A stretch of 64,000 nt of DNA, taken from the NCBI GenBank assembly GCA_006969905.1, contig CP030887.1, forward strand, positions 3,425,856-3,489,855. Direction: 5' to 3'. The stretch comes from Balneolaceae bacterium (GTDB lineage Bacteria; Bacteroidota; Rhodothermia; Balneolales; Balneolaceae). The notes beneath the pieces were generated by a model, which saw nothing but the letters and a program-made list of their open reading frames with translations, searched no databases and was not told the DNA's origin. This document shows, piece after piece, positions 57,801 to 64,000 of the stretch. Made by a program: the position numbers and the translations under genes. Each line of letters begins with the position of its first letter. The first letter of the stretch is position 1.

Positions 57801-60196
57801 CCCAAAAAGACAAAAGAATCATCCTGGGCACCCGAGGCAGTAGACTTTGGTATGCCAGTCTTTGAAACAAAAGTCATAGTAGATTTATCTACTTTCTGAA
57901 ATTCAAAAACCCCGTCATTCACTCCATCGTTGTAACCGGAACCCGTAGTAAAGCCTAAATACAAATGCGTACCATCTGCTATAACCGTGTGAACCTTGTT
58001 GTTAACGATGTTGGTGCTTCCGTCGGTATAATGATCATAAACAGCCTCAGCAGTACTTATTTGGGTACCTCTTTCTGGCAATGTACCAGTGAGCGTGCTG
58101 GCAAGGATTTTTAATGTGTAACGCTTGCAGTTTATGTACAAATGGGTTTCATCGGACAGGATAGGCTCGTTGGTGATAAGAACAGGTATTCCAAGAGAAG
58201 CATCATCGAACGTGATGTACACCACATCCAGAGTTACCGGATCAATGCGCAACAAGTAACTGCTATTTGCATCCTGAATCTGGCAGCAAACCCACAAAAA
58301 CCCCGCACACTCTGTGATCTCTTCAAGATCGTCTGCAACCTCGCTCTCAGCCCCCTCGATACGCTTATAGGATACCTGCGTATAATCCGTGGCATCTATC
58401 TTGAAAATATTTGCAGTAGTACCGTCCAGTGTTCCTCTAGGATTTCTCGGCACACCATAAATAAAACCATTCAAATGAACGACATCATGACAATTCCATA
58501 CTTCATTCCCCAAATCGTTAAAATCTTTCATCTCTTCGGCAACCAAAATCTCTAAGGATTTTTGATTGACTTCGTAGTGGGTATAGCTTTGTTCTGCGGA
58601 GGTGTAAACACTTGAATCGGTATCAATGACACGAAAACGCCAAAAGACTTCATCCAGTTCTGAAAGCCCGGAAAGAACAGCCTCGTAAGGAAAGCCGTCT
58701 ACATCCTCAATTACATTAGGGTATACCCCTGTCTGAGTACCCCAATCCACATAAACATTCTGTATAGCCCCTCCCCCACTTAGTTCCGCAGAAAAAAGGA
58801 CACTGTTAACAGAATTCCATTGAGCTGTAGGGTTGGCAATAGCCACAGATTCCGGCTTGCTGTACTTTTCTTTTGTAGGATCATATAGGTTGTTCTGTAA
58901 ATCCGGGAACCCATACTTCCCGCCCATTTGCCAGCCATTTGTAAAATCCAAGCTTGCACCAAAGCTGCCTTGCACCGCCATCTCTACATCTGTTAGTGGT
59001 GTGCCCCTAGTTAAGTTGCCCGGTTCGCCAGCTACAATCCCAGCCCTATCTGAGTTATAAAAAAGCCCGGTTATGCTTGCGGAAGAATTAAGCACATCGG
59101 CTGAATAATTTGTGTTTGGAGTTTGCAGGGTTATGGTACCATAAGCTAAGGTCTGTACAAATTGAGCATTAGATTCACCTTGAGCCTGATAAGCTGCAAT
59201 TCCACCAACTCGCACATCATCTGTATCATTAGCATCCAACTCAACGTCTGACCAACATCTAAAAGTTTGAAGTGCTGCGGACTCAGCGGAGAAACCACCC
59301 AGTCTATTCGCTCCCTTTATGTATCCAACCGCCCAACAATCTTCAAGAACAATTTGATATAAATCTAAATCAGTTTGTGCAAAAAAAGCCCCGATATTGT
59401 AAGCATTTGAATCCGAATCAAAAACAAAGTTACTAACACACCTGCGCAAAAAAGTTCTATGTCGAAAAGAAGAAGAAGTTCCAGACCTTACCTTGTATCC
59501 GATACCTGCAATGTTCTGTGGGGTTGCTGCCGCGCCCTTCATATCTATATTTGCATAAACAGTGCAGTCTTCCATATGAACGTTATGGCCTATTTCGTAA
59601 TAGAATACTCCCCAAAAAGCAGGATTTGTACTGCCCGGGTTAGAAGCATTTATTAAATCCACCTCACAATTTTTAACTCCAAATTCATACATTGTGTCGG
59701 TGCCAATATTCCCAGATGTTCGGTTAAAGATACCCCCGGCATTATTTAAAGCACGTCCTTCCATATCCAGCACAACCTTTACACCATCTATCAACAAATT
59801 TGCTCCTTGAGCTTGGTAACAAACCCCGCCTTTTGCCCTATAAGTGCTCGCTCCTCTCCATGTCCATTCTATAGTACCATTACGTACCTCCCCATTGTTA
59901 ATTTCCCAAAACAAACCAATTTCACGAGGTGAACCGTCCGTGTTTGCGTAAAGCCCGGTAATAGAAAAGCCCCCTAAATTAAAGGTACCAGTAAATGCTG
60001 ACGCAGCAGGAGGAACCCATCCATATGCCTGGTTCCAGGACTGGGTAGCAGCACCTGTTGATGTATCCGACGCATCTATATTGTTCATCAGCAGGTAATG
60101 GGCTGTAAGGTCGTCAAACATCTCCCACAGTTGAGCAAGTGTGGTAATTTGATAAGGGTCGCCAGAAGTGCCGGCACCGTTTCCAGAAAATGGCAT
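54881..60196 (-). CDS. Giant multidomain phage tail/fibre-like protein
   Basis: 1,771 residues. An N-terminal beta-helix-like region (about 1-440; GTSGDPYQITTLAQLWEMFD, GLUG-like turns) is followed by two copies of the order FN3-like domain, beta-propeller-like domain, FN3-like domain (each marked by 'GVYPN'/'GVYTN' and 'FRAYA' motifs; about 450-1060 and 1070-1690). A C-terminal carboxypeptidase-regulatory-like domain ends it (YKIEGTVIHNGVPIQGAEVW, about 1690-1771). There is no signal peptide or T9SS tail, which fits a virion protein that binds the host surface. It overlaps closely (1 bp gap) with the 49-residue gene upstream. Confidence 0.75.
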   Translation of the reverse strand: MPFSGNGAGTSGDPYQITTLAQLWEMFDDLTAHYLLMNNIDASDTSTGAATQSWNQAYGWVPPAASAFTGTFNLGGFSITGLYANTDGSPREIGLFWEINNGEVRNGTIEWTWRGASTYRAKGGVCYQAQGANLLIDGVKVVLDMEGRALNNAGGIFNRTSGNIGTDTMYEFGVKNCEVDLINASNPGSTNPAFWGVFYYEIGHNVHMEDCTVYANIDMKGAAATPQNIAGIGYKVRSGTSSSFRHRTFLRRCVSNFVFDSDSNAYNIGAFFAQTDLDLYQIVLEDCWAVGYIKGANRLGGFSAESAALQTFRCWSDVELDANDTDDVRVGGIAAYQAQGESNAQFVQTLAYGTITLQTPNTNYSADVLNSSASITGLFYNSDRAGIVAGEPGNLTRGTPLTDVEMAVQGSFGASLDFTNGWQMGGKYGFPDLQNNLYDPTKEKYSKPESVAIANPTAQWNSVNSVLFSAELSGGGAIQNVYVDWGTQTGVYPNVIEDVDGFPYEAVLSGLSELDEVFWRFRVIDTDSSVYTSAEQSYTHYEVNQKSLEILVAEEMKDFNDLGNEVWNCHDVVHLNGFIYGVPRNPRGTLDGTTANIFKIDATDYTQVSYKRIEGAESEVADDLEEITECAGFLWVCCQIQDANSSYLLRIDPVTLDVVYITFDDASLGIPVLITNEPILSDETHLYINCKRYTLKILASTLTGTLPERGTQISTAEAVYDHYTDGSTNIVNNKVHTVIADGTHLYLGFTTGSGYNDGVNDGVFEFQKVDKSTMTFVSKTGIPKSTASGAQDDSFVFLGIETGVANVWGDGLGAVAVRKSDMVVFTTNILHPDDPGGGGLGSGSSLRFGNFLLDTRNQGKTLGVDGGFIFVIDISDPSSWLPSDPIGKHTLRALAVGAPSAQALTYNKASGIIANDHYELALDANENFHLVTWQSIGGQQPLQDEAQIYRFTIPNLSFTNPPIVQTNAGSASGDQVTLNAFVIDDNNSPVTAYGFEFGTQPGVYTNTLPVTVAGVSFSDTFTGILNETYYFRAYATNAIGTSYGQEQQVTTPVNNNLIVSNLLAAWLSPTSVRFSADVAGPNISDVRFEWGSETGVYPNTQSDPTSPFSITLTGLDEITTFYWRVVGVNASAQEFASPESIYTHYRRIQLPVDQINATDEILIGGGGNVSQIPHVHGSILLNIGGQDFVFGTSRMSGTFSDNTDVSPVLIKVPANDYSQATYLSILDENGYETGKANWISLARGFLWFFVQTAINDPSPPEGVLAYLARVNPSDLSYVLFDFQANKPAGYESTVANDAGITDDRYLYSGSNTVGISKIDLSLIDGSYANGQIVEMPSSAYVAFYDASTQGFHLHPNAPATWSASKKGTVHSYAIDSQYLYAQYTTGSPFDVNEQENTHELHKIRVSDMTAAGYARIPRCTDDMTSNVDYLFCGVEVSPAAHNPTDPAKVMGYGWGSIAIRKSDMSVRAIKQLSDEDVNTESTSMIVSYASTIFGNYLVELKTNKRLYVVDISDVDNWPVIDQFATPGTWDVSATDVGEYTVAIFEIRTVAGEPTTRTPNEIVIDSLDRFHVFGWPNLQQSLPSELFRVELPNLSFIAPPTTQTVTATLNETGVTFFGFIVSDNNRQVTEVGFEYGTQTGVYTNSVTGTISGASFEKTVAGLDGIIYFRAYAVNSEGTGYGEEGSITLVDLSNYKIEGTVIHNGVPIQGAEVWLINQNTKEILIQTTGADGVYSFAGKPPDDDWVVFPIYEFNGVKYSAYLKPFQRFQPTIP

Positions 60197-60197
60197 A

Positions 60198-60347
60198 TTA
60201 GTCTAAAGCTATTAGTTCAAAATTGGTATCTGTGATTTCATCATCACATAGTTCAAAAGTGGTTGTGTTTAAATATTGCAGCCCGCAAAAGGCCCCACTT
60301 TCTGAAAATGAGACTGAGGCAAAATTGTACAATGCAAAAATATACAT
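60198..60347 (-). CDS. 49-residue phage protein, translationally coupled
   Basis: A short gene encoding 49 residues (starts MYIFALYNFASVSFSESGAF, ends FELIALD). Its ATG overlaps the upstream gene's stop (TGATG), and its TAA is 1 nt before the ATG of the giant tail gene. This tight coupling on both sides makes it a real gene despite its size. It is acidic at the C-terminus, with two Cys. Function unknown; a small tail-assembly or baseplate factor is possible. Confidence 0.7.
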   Translation of the reverse strand: MYIFALYNFASVSFSESGAFCGLQYLNTTTFELCDDEITDTNFELIALD

Positions 60348-61519
60348 CAGATAGCCTCCAGTAAGTCTTGAGCTACTACAGTATCAATGATCAAGGGCCA
60401 GTGAAAAACCCTTCCAAAATGCCCGTTAATATTGCTTAAGCTCTCATGCCCGCCCCCAATGGCCAGGGTATCAAAATCATTGGTTACACTCCCCAAATCA
60501 CTTATTATTGGATCAGAGCCATTGAGTATTGTTTTTCCCTCACCCTCTTTATAACTGCAAAAAAGCTTGTTCTTACCAACAACAAAACCCGCCGAAAGAT
60601 GCTCGGTTTGTGTTTCCGGGTTTTTAAATTTTACACTGACTGAACTGTCTGGACTAAGTTTTGCAAAAAAACCAGATGTAGGCTCTGTGTTATCAACACT
60701 GCCCAAGTGTTTTATGCTAAAGCTGATCACAAACGAACCCTCAACCCTGTTCAGTTGGGAACCGCCCAAAGTTACAAATGAAACGTCTTTTTCCCTGGTA
60801 GCAGGAGCCGCTTCGGTCTTTATATAGCTGGTAGGAAAACTACCATCTTCTAATTGCCCTAACAGCAAACAAAAGCTTCCTGTAACATCCCCGGTCAACC
60901 CAAAAAAAGCTGTACCCGCAGTGGAAAAAGCCTTGCTCACACCTATTAAGTAATACCCAAAGCTCCATTCTTCAAAAAAAACTGTCAACCCGGGATCTTC
61001 TTCATGTACCTTGTTAAGTAAATCAAAACTGATACTATGGGAAACACTACCAGAAATTGACAAACTAATATCGCTTACAGAACCAGCCTTCACTAAAAAC
61101 CAGCAACATAAGATTTCACCTGGAAAATGCACCTTGCTTTGATTAAACCCGGTTCCTGCTGTTACGGTAGCAAGCCACTCATTTTTTCCATGAGCTGTTG
61201 TAAACATGTTCTCAATAGTATTACCGGGACCTTTTACCCAGGCTGTTTTGCTGAAATCCTCTGAATATAAAAAGTGATTTGTTCGTTTTTCTTCATCTTT
61301 AAAACCAAGTTCCTCACCTGTTTTTGGAGCATGGTCTAACCTGCCTTGATAGGGGTCTGCTTCAACAATAGATTTAAAGGTATCAATATAGCTGGCGGGG
61401 CTGTTTCTTCCACTTTGGATTTGATCATATTCAAACCCTCTCTCAAACAGATAAGCAATGCTGGCACGTTGATTTAATGTTCCCATGAAACATGTTTGGT
61501 TAAATAAACCATCAAGCAC
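60347..61519 (-). CDS. Phage tail-associated protein with LamG-like (concanavalin-like) folds
   Basis: 390 residues from a GTG at 61519, or 379 from the ATG at 61486 (MGTLNQRASIAYLFERGFEY), which may be the better start. Residues about 90-240 contain TNHFLYSEDFSKTAWVKG ... GQLEDGSFPTSYIKTEAAP, a module common in phage tail, capsid-spike and fibre proteins. The C-terminal half is LamG/concanavalin-like (FVISFSIKHLGSVDN; FDTLAIGGGHES). It probably binds surface glycans. It is coupled to the 49-residue gene. Confidence 0.75.
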   Translation of the reverse strand: MLDGLFNQTCFMGTLNQRASIAYLFERGFEYDQIQSGRNSPASYIDTFKSIVEADPYQGRLDHAPKTGEELGFKDEEKRTNHFLYSEDFSKTAWVKGPGNTIENMFTTAHGKNEWLATVTAGTGFNQSKVHFPGEILCCWFLVKAGSVSDISLSISGSVSHSISFDLLNKVHEEDPGLTVFFEEWSFGYYLIGVSKAFSTAGTAFFGLTGDVTGSFCLLLGQLEDGSFPTSYIKTEAAPATREKDVSFVTLGGSQLNRVEGSFVISFSIKHLGSVDNTEPTSGFFAKLSPDSSVSVKFKNPETQTEHLSAGFVVGKNKLFCSYKEGEGKTILNGSDPIISDLGSVTNDFDTLAIGGGHESLSNINGHFGRVFHWPLIIDTVVAQDLLEAI

Positions 61520-61547
61520 CAGCTGAATAAATTTAACTAATTATTGT

Positions 61548-61577
61548 TTTGTGTCAAAGTAACACAGAATTAATTTG
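61548..61577 (+). promoter_or_regulatory. Candidate promoter of the phage-region lipoprotein
   Basis: TTTG (61548-61551) and TTAATTTG (61570-61577, one mismatch to TAnnTTTG) are 18 nt apart, about 46 bp before the lipoprotein ATG. This suggests independent transcription from the tail operon. Confidence 0.35.
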
Positions 61578-61623
61578 AAAGTTCATTTATCCTTACTTAG
61601 CTTTAATAAAAATAACTATTGAT

Positions 61624-62325
61624 ATGAGAAAAGCCCTCCTTTTAGGTTTAACACTTCTAACCATTTATTCATGCAAAGATAATCTGGAAAACCCACTTGA
61701 ATACAGGGAAATTACGATACCTCAATTAAACGCTCTATTCGATATTACAATATCATACCCTATAGAGTTTGATGTTTTTGATGAACAAGACACTATTAGG
61801 GTGTTTGATACCCTTACCTACCAGGTTCAGACTACAGACATCTACAATCTGGTGGCTGAAAACACCAATCAGTTCCAACAAGAAAGTAATTATGATCCAG
61901 AACTTTCAGTGGTTTCAACTCAACAACTTAAAATTGGCTACAATTATTCAGTAACAAGAGGCAGGATAACTACTGACAGCCTTATGATTAACGGCCTTGA
62001 CTCAGTATTTGTAACGGCAAATGAGTTTGATCAAATATATAATCAATTAGGACACTCTTTTGTAATCCCAAATCAAGAACTATCAATATTCAATTTTGAT
62101 ACATCATTGCCAATAGAGGAAACATCTTTCGAAATTTTTTCAGGGCCAGTCAAGGTTAATTCGTTAATCTTTCACCCTGACAACAATGCAGCGCCAACTG
62201 TAAGAAGGTTATTCAATATTGAGGGTACCAAAGTAATTTTTGGTGGTTTTTACCTAGATGAATCTACTTTCATTGTTGATGAGATCAATCAACTGATTTT
62301 AGAAAAGGCATCTGAACTATTCTAA
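61624..62325 (+). CDS. Lipoprotein of unknown function, opposite-strand 'moron' in the phage tail module
   Basis: 233 residues with a lipoprotein signal (MRKALLLGLTLLTIYSC). The mature part is beta-rich and acidic (ITISYPIEFDVFDEQDTIRV; QQLKIGYNYSVTRGRITTDS); no known family is recognised. It is the only plus-strand gene in the phage block, has its own candidate promoter, and its last 4 bp overlap the 3' end of the upstream tail gene. Phage-encoded lipoproteins often block superinfection or alter the lysogen's surface; that role is inferred from context only. Confidence 0.75.
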   Translation: MRKALLLGLTLLTIYSCKDNLENPLEYREITIPQLNALFDITISYPIEFDVFDEQDTIRVFDTLTYQVQTTDIYNLVAENTNQFQQESNYDPELSVVSTQQLKIGYNYSVTRGRITTDSLMINGLDSVFVTANEFDQIYNQLGHSFVIPNQELSIFNFDTSLPIEETSFEIFSGPVKVNSLIFHPDNNAAPTVRRLFNIEGTKVIFGGFYLDESTFIVDEINQLILEKASELF

Positions 62326-64000
62326 TGCTTCCCTATTAAGCTTTCACCAACATAAGAACCATCTACATAAAACTCAGCAATTAGGGCAACTTCTTTACTT
62401 GGTGTTGAAGGATTGTAATCCAACCGGGTTACAAATAGTACATACGTATTGGGGTCGTCAGAACTTAATAACCGATAACTTCCTAACGTTCTAAAATTTC
62501 TAGTATAAACATGCTTTTTATTTACTTTAGTTGATGGTAATATGCTTTTATAATATACATAGCTTACCCTCCACCCTGTATCAACACCTTGATTGGTAAC
62601 TTTTATTCTGTAGTCTGTGTATTTTTCAGAAGGAGTAAATTGAATTGGAACAGATAAGTTTACAGTGTCAAAAACCTGAAAAGCATCTTGAGCATCTCCT
62701 CCACCATAGGGAGGATAGTTAATCAATAAATCCAGGTTCCGATCAGCCGTTAGAGCGATGGAAGTCCAGCTATTTCCATCAAAAGCCTCTACTTCAAGTT
62801 TTACTATTATTTGTACATCATAAGTGTTTCCAGATTCATCGGCATCAATTACATACGATAGCCTATCAATTACAATAGGATCATAGGTTACTTCTGCCCC
62901 AATACTAAATGTTTGTACTTGTCCTGCAGAAGTAAATCGAGTGAAGTTAGAGAAAAGTGTGTCATAAGCCGATAGCCTTACATTCAAAATATCTGTATCT
63001 GTATCATCTATTCTTACTACTTCTTCTGAACCCTCCTTGATAACTAACGCAGGATTTGCCCCCCCTATCAATTCCAGGTCTCCGGCCTTGATAGTATCTG
63101 AATTTGTACCCCCCGGCACACCTCCTATTACAAAACCCCCAATAAATGCTTTTTGTAAAGACGCTACCCCAAATTTATCAAACCCAAACCCGGTTGTTCC
63201 TGGTAAGGTCATATTTCCATTTACATCAACAGTACCATCCCAATTTTCGGCAATAAGATAATTCGTTGCAAAGATAAACCCCTCCATATTTTGGGTTAGC
63301 TTGCTATAAACCTCATCATTTCCCACTTTAGTAGTTATGGAAGTTGCGTTTACCAATATAGATGCTTCATTAGTGGTAACCCTTCCATCAATACCATCAA
63401 CCTGTACCTGTGTTGCCCTCAAAAGTATATCACTGCTGTTTTGGGCAATATTGGTCTCTGCCGTAGTTACTCGGTTGCCAAGCCCATCAAAGTCTGTTTG
63501 ATTTACTTTCAGGCTTATTTGGGTCGCATTAGAGTTGATGTCAGCAGTATTTGTGCTAACCTGTACTCCCAAAGCATCAAAACTTACTTGCGTTACCCTC
63601 AATAATATGTCCGATGCATTTTGAGAAATTTGGGTTTCTGCAGTGGTTACCCTGTTCCCTAACTGGTCGAAATCGACCTGGTTGACCTTTAACAATATAT
63701 TTGATGCATTTTGTGAGATAAGGCTCTCAGCAACAGTTGTCCTGTTTTCTAATGCATCAAAGCTGGTTTGCAAAACCCGGGCTTGGATCTCCGTGGCATT
63801 CAAGGTAATGCTAGCTGTATTTCCTGCTACAGTCCCTGTTAATAAATCTACCTCTGCCTGTGTTGCACTAAGGCTTATTTGTGTTGTGTTCAGTACAATA
63901 CTTGTCTCAGCGGTAGTAACACGCCCTTCCAAATCATTAAAAACTGTCTCTCTTACACGTAATCCTATTTCATCCTTGTTTATATCTATAGAAGCCTTAT
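62322..64000 (-). CDS. Phage tail/fibre protein with coiled-coil repeats (5' end outside the window)
   Basis: The frame is open to the window edge. It reads ...NKDEIGLRVRETVFNDLEG upstream of the first in-frame start (a TTG at 63932), in the same repeat, so the true start is beyond 64000. At least 558 residues are present. The N-terminal part has tandem repeats of about 30-36 residues (such as NRVTTAETQISQNASDILLR with VNQVDFDQLG), as in tail-tip/fibre proteins of many phages. A beta-rich C-terminal domain (about 250-536) follows. It probably forms a trimeric fibre or host-specificity protein. Confidence 0.8.
   Translation of the reverse strand, partial: KASIDINKDEIGLRVRETVFNDLEGRVTTAETSIVLNTTQISLSATQAEVDLLTGTVAGNTASITLNATEIQARVLQTSFDALENRTTVAESLISQNASNILLKVNQVDFDQLGNRVTTAETQISQNASDILLRVTQVSFDALGVQVSTNTADINSNATQISLKVNQTDFDGLGNRVTTAETNIAQNSSDILLRATQVQVDGIDGRVTTNEASILVNATSITTKVGNDEVYSKLTQNMEGFIFATNYLIAENWDGTVDVNGNMTLPGTTGFGFDKFGVASLQKAFIGGFVIGGVPGGTNSDTIKAGDLELIGGANPALVIKEGSEEVVRIDDTDTDILNVRLSAYDTLFSNFTRFTSAGQVQTFSIGAEVTYDPIVIDRLSYVIDADESGNTYDVQIIVKLEVEAFDGNSWTSIALTADRNLDLLINYPPYGGGDAQDAFQVFDTVNLSVPIQFTPSEKYTDYRIKVTNQGVDTGWRVSYVYYKSILPSTKVNKKHVYTRNFRTLGSYRLLSSDDPNTYVLFVTRLDYNPSTPSKEVALIAEFYVDGSYVGESLIGKH
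63340..63990. repeat. Tandem protein-coding repeats in the tail-fibre gene
   Basis: Degenerate repeats of about 90-108 bp encode units of the form VTTAETxISQNASDILLRVxQxxFDALGxR. At least six units are visible and they continue past the window end. DNA copies are not identical, so this is old, selected repetition rather than recent expansion. Confidence 0.75.

Noticed and set aside
63340..64000. Regular repeats that might suggest a CRISPR array
   Set aside because: The units are in frame, degenerate and protein-coding, with no constant direct repeat or unique spacers.

Overview
The window looks like a chromosome segment from the Bacteroidota/Rhodothermota/Balneolota group, most likely a Balneolaceae-type marine or saline bacterium. 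This is inferred, not searched. The reasons are type IX secretion (T9SS) tails with the 'QNYPNPFNPTT' signature typical of Balneolota, Rhodothermota and Ignavibacteria; promoters matching the Bacteroidota form TTG-N20-TAnnTTTG; weak Shine-Dalgarno use; FadL-, Omp85- and TonB-type outer-membrane proteins; and many lipoproteins.

Layout. 0-4 kb: a FadL-like porin and a sulfur-trafficking operon (SQR-like flavoprotein, TusE/DsrC-like protein, DsrE2-like protein). 4-10.4 kb: a BP74-like lipoprotein, a TipA-type MerR regulator with its own promoter, an M43 metalloprotease lipoprotein, a T9SS-secreted nuclease, a beta-propeller protein and a VOC protein. 10.6-12 kb: FolE2 and a PTPS-type pterin synthase. 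12.2-18.1 kb: a TonB-dependent receptor and a T9SS beta-helix protein with a near-perfect internal duplication, preceded by a five-unit direct-repeat array that looks like a Pho box. 18.1-30.2 kb: ftsH, thiL, a TolQ/ExbD operon, a 1.15-kilo-residue envelope protein, dsbD, and rpsF-rpsR-rplI. 30.3-41.8 kb: complex I genes nuoJK and nuoLMN in one orientation, with a pterin dehydratase gene between nuoM and nuoN. They are separated by a lipoprotein gene and an opposite-strand antiporter/Omp85 pair, with uppP upstream of nuoJ. 41.9-50.5 kb: moxR, rpsA, cmk, rpsT, gpmI, clpC. 50.7-54.3 kb: a secreted protein, a sugar epimerase and a glycosyltransferase. 54.36-54.53 kb: tRNA-Pro(UGG) and tRNA-Arg(UCU). 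54.6-64 kb: the end of what appears to be a prophage (or phage-tail-like element) lying against the 3' end of tRNA-Arg, with very large tail/fibre genes and one lipoprotein gene on the opposite strand; it runs off the window.

The most interesting signals are: (1) the Pho-box-like array ending 19 nt before a TAAATTTG promoter element of the TonB receptor/T9SS operon; (2) two families of short palindromic repeats, found in every convergent gap of about 200 bp or more that lacks a tRNA; (3) the lipoprotein 'moron' and a previously invisible 49-residue gene in the phage tail module; (4) a eukaryote-like C-x5-HGH PTPS beside FolE2, plus a carbinolamine dehydratase inside the complex I cluster, suggesting tetrahydrobiopterin-type metabolism. 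No stretch over 300 bases lacks a gene except 54258-54652, which holds the two tRNAs and the putative attachment region. No rRNA, CRISPR array or insertion sequence was seen.
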